From contig CM077595.1 of NCBI GenBank assembly GCA_039654915.1, forward strand, positions 46,469,501 to 46,533,500: 64,000 nucleotides of DNA, written 5' to 3'. Each line of letters starts with the position of its first letter. The first letter of the stretch is position 1. The DNA comes from Aquilaria yunnanensis. Its lineage: Eukaryota > Streptophyta > Magnoliopsida > Malvales > Thymelaeaceae. Shown one piece after another: positions 53,795-64,000 of this stretch. The notes below the pieces were generated by a model that had not been told where the DNA came from, did not search any database, and saw only the letters and a list, made by a program, of their open reading frames with translations. A program made the position numbers and the translations under genes.

Positions 53795-54463
53795 TGTAGG
53801 GAATTCGCTTCCTTAGGAAATGGTAGGACCAACCTCGGTAGAGCGGTCAGACCCTCTTCGGAAATAGAAGTATCCCTCAGAGCACCCACCCTCGGGGAAT
53901 ACATTCCCCGAAATGTCAGAGTAACCTCAGAAAGTACGAACAAAGCATTTAAGGAGCCTCTGACACCTCCACATAAAAGTCGTCCCCCAAGTACATTCTG
54001 ACACGCTATCACTGGAGCATGCCATCAGAGGGACACCTCGATACGACACTCTCGGAATGCCTAGGTTGTCAACCATGCGACTTTTGCTGAGATAAACGTC
54101 CCTTCATTCCAGGAAAAGCAGGGATCACATCCCACCGGACACATGTCGTCATCTGGAACGACCACAAGAGGAAAATGGCTTCTGTACGCCTCCTTTATAA
54201 AACACCCAGAAAGCATCCTAGCGGGGTAAGGAAAAAAATTCTCTTTGAATACACAAAAGAGCACATAATCCAGTTATCTGAAAATACTGACTTGGGAGTC
54301 GGAGACTCCTCCCCGGGAATACACACCGGGGAACTCCTGACCTGTGTTTTCTGGAATATTTCAGGTACATTCTACTGGGGAATCTTCTCCAAAAGTGCTC
54401 TCCTCCATCAGAAGTTTTTCCTACCCGTACGATGACACATAATGAAGCCGCCGTAGGCCACCA
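53795..54463 (+). mobile_element. 5' LTR of Tat element I
   Basis: Plus strand, about 669 bp, starting near TGTAGGGAATTCGC and ending GTAGGCCACCA, followed after two bases by the primer site. The start is less certain than the end. It lies inside the gag of H. A TATAAAACACC box at about 54193-54203 is a candidate promoter. Confidence 0.72.
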
Positions 54464-55373
54464 TTTGGCACCGTCTGTGGGAACTCTATCCAATGTCGCC
54501 GTCATGGAGACTCGGCTCTCGAAGGACAAACAGATTTCAAGATCCCCCCTCGCACCTGATACTCAACAGGCGACCACTCTGCCTGTGGCAGAGACTTCTA
54601 TGATGGAGGATGATCGTCCTGTAACGGTAACGATGAGCTTCCTACGGGATTTCCAGCGTTCTATCGTTGCTGAAATCACTCAGCAGCTTGATCAGAGGTT
54701 GCCCCAACCGCCACCCACTCAAAGAGCCTCACCCCCGACAATTCGTCGGGAAAGGAGCTCACGATCTACTCACCGGAGTTCAGGGAGTGGAGACTCCCTT
54801 GACACATATTCAACAGATGGTGAAACCGTTGAAGCGTGCCCCAAAAGTGACCAGGGCCTCTTATCAACGAAGCGCATCCCCTTACCAGAGGTCCCCCTCT
54901 CCCCCTCGCCGAAGTCGTTCCCCAAGGCGAGGAAGAAATTCGCCATTACCAGCAAACACACGATGGCAGGAAGGAACCAGCACTCCCCTCCCTTATGGAA
55001 AAGATCCTGGGAAGGCTGGAAAAGGTCGAGAAACAGATCTCCCGAAAACCAGTCTGGTCCCGCTTGTCTGACTCCTACACCGGAGAAGAGTCACCTTTCG
55101 TACGTGAGGAAGTAGAGGCCCCTATGCCTAGTGATTTCAGGGTTCTTCACCTGGAAACATATGACAGGCGAAGTGACCCCCAGGCGCACCTGACAAAATA
55201 TAAGCGAAGTATGGTGCTCCATGGCGCGTACGATGCCACGCTCTGTAGTTGCTTTGAGGTGACGCTCTCAGGACCAGGAACAGCGTGGTATGGCTCTTTG
55301 CCCCAGGGAAGTTTGTTGAGCTTCCAAGAACTATCCACTGCTTTCACCCAACAGTTTATTGGTAGTTGGCCAA
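54432..55373 (+). pseudogene. gag: Gag N-terminal part of element I
   Basis: Starts at the ATG at 54432 inside the LTR: MTHNEAAVGHHLAPSVG, followed by MSFLRDFQRSIVAEITQQLDQR. Two frameshifts in the basic linker (about 54800-54990) move to the frame with LGRLEKVEKQISRKPVWSRL and the gag core (LSGPGTAWYGSLPQGS, STAFTQQFIGSWP). The core is interrupted by the X solo LTR and resumes at 56797. Confidence 0.88.
54466..54483 (+). other. Primer binding site of element I
   Basis: TGGCACCGTCTGTGGGAA, one mismatch from the site in B (C to A within the TGGCGCC part by position). Confidence 0.82.
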
Positions 55374-56791
55374 TGTTGGGTTTCGGGAGACAAACAGCGC
55401 AGCGGAATTTAACCGAAATCCTCCAGGATCCAAGTGAAATGGGGTAAACCGGGTGTTCAAAAATTTCATACCTAATTTCCGCTTGAGATCACTCACTCAA
55501 CTGTAGAGTCGAATCACAAAACCTGAACAGTTGACGTGTTCAGGCTCTCTATGGTATCCACACGAGCCTTTCGGGATCACCACGCTTCCACCGCGTCCCG
55601 TCAGATGCGTTTCTCTTGCACTCTCAGTGCTAGCTTGCGTCCTCCAAGGAATTGCAAGAGAAGAGTGCGGCTGTCCTTTTGGGAGGCTAGGGCAAGGAGA
55701 CCTGCGAATTTCTCACTTAAAAGTTGTATTTATAGTGAGACTCAACTTCCAGGCCTAATGGGTTTCAAAGCCCTAATCCAATTAGGATTTAATTTTGGGC
55801 TTAATAATGGCTCAACTCTTTGGCCCATTATTAATACGAAATTAAAGTGAAACCATAACCCAAATAATTAGCCCATGCACTCTAATGATCCAAATAGCTC
55901 TATGTGTGCGGCCCAATAGGCTCTTGCCATGTTGGCAATGATCATAAATCACATTTATGATCATAAGCAATGAGCGGTGTCTAGCAACACATCATTGCTA
56001 CCCAAGTGACAAGATTGTCGGTGAATCGACTAAACCTTTATGATCATCACCGATATATGCCATTGTCCCTTTGTCCAAGATATCAAGACTAAGCACGAGA
56101 CATGGAATGTGTCACTCTCGTATAGCCCAATCTTTGGTTTCTTGATTACCGAGTAGACCAACTTAAACTGACGACATTGATATCATATATCAACTCATCG
56201 GAGCATGGCCATGCATTTTCTAATTCTCACTCTATCAAGGGGCCCAAAGATATCACTCCCGTTACATAGGAGGGACAAATCCCATTTTGATCATACAAAT
56301 CCCTCCGCATGATATGTGACATACCCAATGACCTCCTTCAAGTTCACTCAGTTACGAGCAACAAAGGAAAGTATCAAAGTATGTGACTCACATGTAGGGA
56401 ACCTTGATGATCTTAGGTCGAAGGACTACATATACCATGATCACTATGAGAATCACTTATGACACTCATATAACGATCCATGAAGTGTTCTCATGGTGGG
56501 TCGGTCCAGTACACAAGTTCTCCAACTTGTACCCATATGTAGACTACATATCTCATATTAGTCTCCACATATGCTAGTCATTATGTATTATTGCAACCCG
56601 CTCCACAATAATACTAGACTAGGGACGTTTAAGAATATCATTATTCTAGGGTTACAATTATGTTTATTACGTTACGCAGAAACAAAAAAACAAACAAAAT
56701 TGCTGGATTAATGCCTGAATAAAATATCATGACTCAATGTGCAAAAATACAATCATCTCATGATTGGCTTTTTTTGGGCACAACACTAACA
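55374..56791 (-). mobile_element. Solo LTR, family X, copy 2
   Basis: 1418 bp, nearly identical to 1971-3386, with target duplication GCCAA (55369-55373, 56792-56796). The gag reading of element I passes directly from one side to the other when the LTR and one GCCAA are set aside. It carries the same 12 bp-stem hairpin (55938-55964). Confidence 0.93.
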
Positions 56792-56796
56792 GCCAA

Positions 56797-58337
56797 CTGC
56801 CAAAATGCCAGTGCAAATGTTTGACATAGCGCAGAACGGAGGGGAGACCATCCGTGACTATGTTGAAAGATTCAATCGAGAAGCACTGAGTGTACCAGAT
56901 TTTTGGCCGAAAATTCACATCCTGGCAATGGTCAGAGGACTGCGGAGGGACTCCCAGTTGTTCTACGAGTTGTCCAAAGACCCTCCGGAAACTCTTGGGG
57001 AATTTTACAGGGGAGCCGAGCAACACATGTCGGCCGAAGAACTCAGAATGGGAGGACCTAAGAGCGAAAACCCTCACACCAAAGGGCCTGGCCATCAGCC
57101 ACGCCAGCAGAACGAGGGAGAATGGCCCCGCAAGCAAAGTGGAAAGAGGCCCGCAGCATTGACTCCCTTGAACACCACAAGAGCTAGCATTCTAATGGCA
57201 CTAGAAAGGCAGGGGACCACCGTCCCAAGGCCAAAGGCCATGACCCCGGAGAATAAAAGGAATATGAAAAAATTCTGTCAATTTCACCGGGATCATGGCC
57301 ACGACACTGAAGCCTGTTACCAGTTGAAGAAGTACATCGAGTCCCTGGTCAAACAGGGTCAATTTCGGCGATATCTGCGGATGCCCTCTCCAAAAGGGAG
57401 AAAGGAAAAGCAGAGGAGAGCAGACGATGAAAAGTATGACTCAGATAGATGGCGGGACCCAAGTCCCCGGAAAAGTCTGCCACCTTCGGCAGGGATTATC
57501 CAAACCATCACTACTAGGATACCCTCGGCCAAGAGAAGCAGAAAGATGAGAGAAGTTTCCATCATGGAGTACGGGAGCTCCCCGCGAAGGCTCACCCGTA
57601 GGGATGGGTCTGTAAGAAAGTTCCCTCACGACGACCCCCTCCTTGTGATGGCAAGGATAGGGAACTGGGACGTCAAGAGAGTGTTCCTCGACGACAGCTC
57701 GAACACCGACGTCACTTTTTCTCATCTGCTGGGTAAATTAGACATCTCAAAAAGTGATCTTAGCCCAGTCAATTCCCCCACCTTCGGCGTCAGACCATCT
57801 GAACATCCAGTCCTTGGGTACATTGACTTGCCTGTGATGCTGAAAGGGGTCTCACCCAAGAGCAAAGAAGAGTTAATCGCCTCCGGCAGGACAAGATTTA
57901 TAGTCATCGATGTGCAGTCAGCATATAACGCCATTCTGGGAAGACAGACTCAAGGCAATTTTCACATTCGGCCAGATGTAAGGTACCTGATGGTCACCTT
58001 CACCACCGAAGACGGAGATGCTGAAATCTTCATAGATCAGGCCGAGGTTAGGAAAGTCTTCACAAGGGCCAGGCAAAGCCTGACCAAGATCCTGGTACAG
58101 ACTTCGGCAGAAGGAAAAAAGGTCTTGATGGATGAAAAGGCAACGGTAGAAGAAATAGAAAGCCTCAAAAAAATAGAAACAGAAGATATAGAATTGATCC
58201 CCGGCCGAAACACCCGAATTGGGAAGAAACTAGCCGAAGGGGACAAAAAGAGGCTTGTATCCTTTTTATGCATGAACAAAGATCTATTTGCTTATTCGCC
58301 GAAGGATATGCTTGGGGTTGACCCCAGCATAATCTAG
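56797..58337 (+). CDS. gag-pol: Gag core to protease of element I
   Basis: Open for about 510 codons from 56805. Motifs in order: MPVQMFDIAQNGGETIRDYV (gag core), LRRDSQLFYELSKDPPETL, an intact C-x2-H-x4-H-x4-C motif CQFHRDHGHDTEAC (about residue 165), QLKKYIESLVKQGQ, VIQTITTRIPS, the protease site FLDDSSNTDV, where Gly of DDGS in B is Ser, and AYNAILGRQTQGNFH. It ends at a TAG (58335-58337) where Gln is expected in the linker PSII-HNLRV. It is a fragment of a polyprotein, not a free gene. Confidence 0.88.
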
Positions 58338-58931
58338 CACAATCTTAGAGTACAACCACACGTCAGACCAGTTCGACAGAAAAAACAGAATCTATCAGCT
58401 CACAAAAAGTCCTTCGTCAAGGCCGAAGTTAGTCACCTCATTGAGGCCGGGCTAATAAGGGAAGTAAAATACCCCGAATGGCTTACCAATGTGGTTATAG
58501 CCACAAAAGAGGGTAGTGAAAAGCTCCGAATATGCATCGACTTTCGAAACTTAAACGATGCCTGCCCAAAAGACTCCTACCCATTACCGGCCATAGATCA
58601 GCTGGTAGACGCAACTGCCAAGTACGGACTGCTTAGCTTCCTCGACGCCTTTAGCGGGTATCATCAAATCCGAATGAACCCCGAGGATGAGGAAAAAATG
58701 GCATTCATCACAGAGATAGGTACTTACTGCTATGTCAGAATGCCCTTTGGGCTCAAAAACGCAGAAGCCACCTACCAAAGATTGATGAACAAGGTATTCG
58801 ACGCACAAATTGGTAGGAACATGGAAGTGTACGTCGACGATATGATAGTCAAGAGCAAAGTACCCAAAAATCATATCACCGACTTAACCGAAAACCTTCC
58901 AACGACTTCGAGAGTTCGGCATTTGCCTTAA
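58338..58931 (+). pseudogene. Reverse transcriptase of element I, first part
   Basis: Continues the linker and RT: EWLTNVVIATKEGSEKLRIC, DFRNLNDACPKDSYPLP, LLSFLDAFSGYHQIRMNP, MPFGLKNAEATYQRLM and the intact active site VYVDDMIVKSK near 58835. A frameshift follows KNHITDLTENLPTT near 58890, before the thumb. Confidence 0.9.
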
Positions 58932-60085
58932 TCCCAAAAAGTGTGTGTTTGGGGTAAACGCAGGAAAATTTCTTGGGTTCATGGTGTTAGAAAGGGGAAT
59001 AGACGCTAACCCTGAGAAAGTGAAAGCCCTACTGAATTTTTGGACACCTACGTCTATCAAAGACGTACAGAGGCTTACTGGGAGGATCACCTCCCTAAGT
59101 AGATTCATCTCCATGTATGGTGACCGATGTCGCCCGTTTTTCAAAGTACTCACCAAAGTCTCCAAGGAAGGTGGTACCTCCGGAATCCAGGAACATCCAT
59201 GGAATATAGAATGCCAGGAAGTCTGGGGAGAGCTAAAAAGTTATCTAACTCGCCTCCCAACACTTCGGCAACCCCGGGAAGGGGAACCTCTTATCCTTTA
59301 CCTTGCAGTCACTGAAAAGACGGTAAGTTCCGTCTTAGTGAAAAAAGAGGGTGGGAAACAATGGCCGGTGTATTATGTAAGCAAGTCCCTACATGGCGCC
59401 GAGATGAGGTATCCGTTGCTCCAAAAAGCTATCTACGCGTTAGTACTGGCGGGTAGGAGATTGCGACCCTACTTCCAAGGACAGACCATCACCGTACGAA
59501 GTAATTTGATAGTGCGAGATGTGATGAAAAAAATGGAGCATTCGGGAAGACTCTCAAAATGGTGCATCGAGCTCGGTGAATACGACATTACTTACAAGTT
59601 TATAAGGACAATAAAGGCTCAGGCACTTGCAGACTTCATTGCCGAGATTCCCGAGATGGAAAAGACCGAAGCACTCGCGGGAGGTAAAACAGAGACTGAT
59701 CCAGAATGGAAACTCTTCGTCGATAGAGCGTCAGGCGCAGAGCATCAAGGAGCTGGAATAGGCCTTCAGGGTCCTGAAGGCCTGGAAGCTTCTAAAGTAG
59801 TCAAATTTGGTTTTAATGTTACCAATAACATTGCTGAATATGAAGCCCTCATAGCCGGACTTAAAATGGCCAGAAAAGTAGGTGTGAAGAACCTTGTGGC
59901 CCACAGTGATTCACAGTTAATAGTCCGACAGACAAAGGGAGAATATGCGACAAAGGACCCAATTTTGGCTAAGTATCATGACCTCGTTCAGAAACTCATT
60001 GAGGATTTCGACTCAGTGCACATAAAGAACGTGCCCCGAAGGGATAATACGCAAGCGGATGCCTTGGCCAAGGCTAAGGAACCCC
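58932..60085 (+). pseudogene. RT thumb, RNase H and second RNase H of element I
   Basis: Open plus-strand stretch of about 380 codons. It holds the RT thumb (GKFLGFMVLERGIDANPEK, RLTGRITSLSRFIS), RNase H (EPLILYLAVTEKTVSSVLVK, HSGRLSKWCIELGEYDITYK), and the second RNase H (LFVDRASGAEHQGAG with Gly-to-Arg after the Asp, NNIAEYEALIAGL, AHSDSQLIVRQ). A single extra C in the CCCC run near 60084 shifts the frame from there on. Confidence 0.9.
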
Positions 60086-61244
60086 ACCGAAGTGCTAAAA
60101 CACCCCAGCACAGAGTTAATGTGCATAAAAACCTCGGGGGAGGAATGGCAAAGCTCCCTCAAGAGATTTTTGGCAACTTCAGAGCTTCCCGAGGATCCTA
60201 AAGAAGCGGCAGAGGTCCAAAAGCGTGCAAGGAGGTACTTCCTCATTGGGGAAGAGCTGTACAGACAAGGGTACGCAAGTCCCCTGCAAAGATGTATAGG
60301 CGAGGACGACGCCTAAGTAATACTTGAAGAAGTACATGAAGGAGTGTGTGGCTCCCATATAGGAACAGACACCCTCGTAGGAGTAATTCTCCGCCAAGGT
60401 TACTTTTGGCCTACCCTAAGGAAGGATGCAAGGCAATTCATCCGAAGATGCGACAACTGCCAAAGGCACGCCAATATCCAAAAGCTACCCTCGGAAAGAA
60501 TAAATGCAACAGACTATCCCTGCCCCTTCGCCGTATGGGGCATTGATCTCATCGGACCTCTCCCAAACGCCTCCGGTGGAGTAAAATTTTGCATCGTCGC
60601 AGTGGACTATTTCACGAAGTGCATAGAGGCAGAACCGCTAGCATCAATCTCAGTGAAGGACGCTCAAAGATTCGTATGGAAGAACATTATATGCCGATTT
60701 GGCATTCCGAGGGTAATAGTGGCCAATAACGGGACTCAATTCACGGATAATGGGTTCCAGGAATTCGTGGGGGACCTTGGCGTCAAGATACATTTTGCCC
60801 CAGTGGCTGACCCTCAGAGCAATGGGCAGGTTGAGGTATCTAACAAAACAATAAAAGATGGCCTGAAGAAAAGTCTAAAAGAGGCAAAAGGGAAATGGCC
60901 AGGAGAACTCCCAAGTGTGTTGTGGAGCTACCTAACGACTCCCCGAAGAGCCACGGGAGAGACTCCTTTCTCGCTCGTATACGGGACCGAGGCCATTATT
61001 CCCATTGAAGTCATGCAGCCCTCGATAAGAGTACAGGTGTTCGATGAAGGAGGAAATGATCTTGGACTTAGAGCAAAACTGGACCTCGTCGAAGAACACC
61101 GCGAAATGGCCGAGTTAAGGAGAAAGGCCTTCCAGCAACAGATAGCACGCACCGCCAATTTACATGTAAGAAAAAAGGAGATCAAAAAGGGAGACCTGGT
61201 TCTTCGAAAGCCCAAGTTCGAACAGCGAAGGCCATCAGAAGGGG
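60086..61244 (+). pseudogene. Integrase of element I (cut at its C-terminus)
   Basis: Plus-strand integrase. The zinc region EVHEGVCGSHIGTD and CDNCQRHA are present, as are the first Asp in WGIDLIGPLP and the Glu in GQVEVSNKT. The second catalytic Asp is Asn: VIVANNGTQF near 60720-60734. A TAA at 60314-60316 lies before the zinc region. The frame is cut at 61245 by the family Y LTR, after RRPSEG. Confidence 0.9.
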
Positions 61245-64000
61245 TGTCACACCTCACTCAAGCCCTGGCCTAGAAGTTCCTAAACTAGCTCACAATCCCC
61301 ATTGTACAATTTAGGTTCTAGTTCTCGGCCAAGCAAGTAATGGTAACTTTTAAGTCTTATTTTCTTTAGTTATGTGGCCTGGGAGGTGGCCCAGGTGGCT
61401 TTAGTAAAGTTCCATTAATTTCTTGCAGCGAGGGCAAGGCCCAAACCCTTAACTTGCTCCACAAGTAAGGATTCAATGTATTTCCTGCACTACAAGCAAG
61501 GTAACACTTAATGCAATTTAAGTGCATACATGGTGTGCATCAAGTGCACTAACTACATGGCAGCCAAGAAGCCCACAAGGTTTAGTTTAAAGTTTTGAAA
61601 ACCACATACAAAGTGTACATGATGCTCTCGGGCAATTAAGGTACATGTAAGGATGCACAACATTTTCATGAAACAAGGCCCATACTATTCACATAAAGGT
61701 ACCAAGCCTTGGCCCATAGTATCCAGCAATCATTAATTAGCATAATGCCATACACCATCCTTACGTAACTTGGCGTACCAAATCCCATGAAACATCACAA
61801 GTCTAGGTGTTAAAGACTACACATATTAACAACAAAAGAGTAGTCTACCTAGCAAACATAACATGGCTACTCATGCCATGAAACCAAAAGTGTTTACGCC
61901 AAGTTAATACATGCCGAGTCTCCTAATGGTCAAACATGACCTTAAGTATGCCATACAAGAGTACACACTGCAACACCAACCCAATAGCTTGGTTCATGGT
62001 CATGAAGGAAAACACTATGATCAAAGCTACAGTCCAGGTATCCATAGCCCTCCTAGACAAGTCTCCAACTACTGCCTGCAAACTTCCACTATAAGTCTCG
62101 GCCAATAAAAAGAATAAGACTTGCAAATGAATCAAAGTGCTAAGCCAAGCACACATTGGCACATACCTTGCAAGGCAAGCAAATATAAACACTAAGCACA
62201 CACACAAGCAGCTTAGTTCTACTCAGGCCGAATGTCCTTGCCTAAAAAAATAAAGTTGGGCAGTGAGCATATAACTCAGTAGGATTCACTCAAACATACA
62301 CAACTCATATTGAGTCTATTTAGTTAAGCTGAGTGAGCACTCGAAGCTTAACCTCCCCTTTTTGTTAACTCAACCTGCAAAACAAACACCAAGACAACAA
62401 AACATGCATATACATATACAAGGCAGTTTAATGAGTCAAATAGTTCATAAGGGGTTAGCAAGCACAAAACAAGCACCAAAGCAAACAGATACGCACACAC
62501 ACTCCACAATATAGCTCTCGGCCATATAAGCCATACATGTACCCATGTGCATTTCTTGCACACAAACTTACCAATACACCAATTCTATTTGGAGCTCCCA
62601 ACATGCCAAGCAAATAGGCCACATTCACTTGCACTTCTAGTACATGTATCATAGTTAATTAGCTAATCAACATTACACCAAAGTGTAACCAATACGCCCA
62701 ACAAGCAACTAAGATCACATGGCAGATTTTAACCATCACTTAGCTACTCTAAACACTTGAACCACGGAACATTACCAAGCAATATCAAGTGTTAGTGAAC
62801 CCTACCTTAATAGCTCTCGGTTTCAAGCCAACTTTAAGTATCCAAGTGTTCCTCAACCTCAATGCCTAGCATAATATCACATAGGCATCATCAACACACA
62901 ATCATGGATTAAACTACCATGTCTCATATGAAGAACACTAAGATACACACACTTATGCTCTCGGCCAAAGACTTAATTTCACATATATGTGTCACTCATT
63001 ATTCCAACACACCGCATGATATTCTAATCATCAATAAATATCATCTATGGCCTTAATTCCAATTAACTAAGTGAAATACACTATTCCACTCTATTTCAAG
63101 GTCTCGGCCAAATTTGCCCATCTCACATAACAATGTTTCTCATCAACTGAATCCATTATATAATCCAACATATGATCATCAAATCATCAACCAACTTCAC
63201 TCATGGCATCAATGCCATGTAAACACAAGAAGCACATGATTTACCTTGAATCCAACTTTCGGCCAACACACTAAATTTCACAATCTTGGTGTTCTCCACT
63301 TCGACAACCTAACACAAGGTGAAATGATCATTAACAAGCATCACACATGGATTAATTTCCATGAATTCCAAGAAGAACACCAAGAACACTTGTTCATCAT
63401 ATTCGGGCAACATTTCATTTTCAAACCAAGACTTTTCTTGCTTAATTAGCTCAATCCCACTTCAATTGAGCATCTAAATCTCTTGTTCATGGAAGATTTA
63501 CCATGTATTCAAGAGGCTAACAAGGATTACCTCAAAACCCTAGCTTAATAGACTCGGCCTTCCTTCAAACTTGAAGAACAACACTTGAATCCAAGCTAGC
63601 AATGGCCGAAACACACTCCTCCAAGTTTGAATCCTCCAATGCTCACAAGTCTTCTTGGATTTCAAGGCCAATTTGTGAAGGAACTCAAGAGCAAGCTCGG
63701 TCAAGACAAGGTAAGGCAAGTCCGAAAATGAAGTGTAAATGGCTTTGGTTGTTTCGGCCGAATGTACTTAAGTCTTAGTTAGTCATAATGCCAACTTTGG
63801 CCTCCCACAATTTTGCGTGGTGCAAAGTAGTCTTCCAAGCCATGTAAGTCCAATGCTGCCCTTAAATTTGTGGTTAAATGGTCACTCAAGTCCAATCTTG
63901 GCTCATTATGCCAAGCACATGATAAACACAAGTACCAAAGTCACTAAAATCTCCCATGCATAACCGGCCATGAACTAAGCCAAAGACTAGTTAGCTTACT
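61245..64000 (-). mobile_element. Family Y LTR, copy 2 (runs off the right edge)
   Basis: Begins TGTCACACCTCACTC after AGGGG and aligns with 5575-9099, without the Z insert, up to the window edge. By comparison about 0.3-0.4 kb of the LTR is still to come. It is gene-free; the small open frames in it are not conserved. TCTCGGCCAA-type words recur throughout. Whether it is a solo LTR or the end of a full element cannot be told from here. Confidence 0.72.

Larger units (their letters stand above)
53795..61244 (+). mobile_element. Tat-clade element I (5' two thirds, interrupted)
   Basis: Plus-strand element with 5' LTR, gag, protease, RT, both RNase H domains and integrase in Tat order. It is split at 55374-56791 by a family X solo LTR and cut at 61245, near the end of integrase, by a family Y LTR. 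No opposite-strand accessory gene can be seen, because everything beyond integrase lies outside the window. It is broken by a few stops and frameshifts and by Asp-to-Asn in integrase. Confidence 0.92.

Noticed and set aside
61245..64000. Search for a host gene at the right edge, suggested by ORFs of 65-94 codons near 61911-62652.
   Set aside because: The region aligns with the family Y LTR at 5575-9099 and the frames are not shared between the copies.
1..64000. CRISPR arrays, bacterial operons, tRNA or rRNA genes.
   Set aside because: No regularly spaced identical repeats with unique spacers were seen, no cloverleaf or rRNA text was recognised, and all recognisable coding text belongs to plant LTR retrotransposons. 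The array at 31786-32400 is a plain tandem repeat.

Overview
This 64 kb window is flowering-plant intergenic DNA made almost entirely of nested LTR retrotransposons. I found no convincing host gene, rRNA, tRNA or CRISPR array. The plant assignment rests on Ty3/gypsy elements of the Tat clade, which carry a second RNase H between RNase H and integrase, and on a Tekay/Del-type chromovirus with an initiator-Met-tRNA-like primer site. I cannot name the species. Element and family letters below are local labels.

Layout. Positions 1-11685: Tat element A on the minus strand, whose 3' part lies beyond the left edge. It is interrupted by a solo LTR of family X (1971-3386, TSD TTCTT), a truncated Tekay LTR (3667-5574) and a family Y LTR (5575-9099) that itself carries a 1 kb LTR-like insert, Z. 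Positions 11686-21751: two fragments of family X LTR flank a complete but internally deleted Tekay element E (12666-20964, minus, TSD AAAAG). Positions 21752-26357: decayed DNA with a possible plus-strand LTR plus primer site (F) and a scrap of Tat element G. Positions 26358-51063: Tat element C (minus, TSD CTCAT), sitting in G. Inside C lie the young Tat element B (27597-38834, minus, TSD GTGCC) and a 2.4 kb solo LTR D (44106-46519, TSD GCCGT). Positions 51069-51746: the rest of G. Positions 51747-61244: plus-strand Tat elements H and I, with I inserted in H. I contains a second family X solo LTR (55374-56791, TSD GCCAA) and is cut at 61245 by a second family Y LTR that runs off the right edge.

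Element B is the centrepiece. Its minus strand encodes Gag, protease, reverse transcriptase, RNase H, second RNase H and integrase, broken by only one stop. Its plus strand, between integrase and the 3' LTR, carries an independent convergent gene (29304-31653). That gene has its own TATA box, four exons with GT-AG introns in matching phase, a conserved N-terminal domain like that of the plant 'putative gypsy type transposon' proteins, and a coiled-coil C-terminus. Element C carries a decayed homologue with the same gene structure. The two convergent units in B are separated by an array of short palindromic tandem repeats.

In working order, the minus-strand transcript would start in the right LTR and supply the replication proteins. 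The opposing gene would be read from its own promoter as an accessory protein whose function I cannot state. A, C, G, H and I are defective, with stops, frameshifts or lost catalytic residues, so B is the only near-intact copy. All TSD and boundary calls were made by reading the ends directly; divergence statements are by eye.
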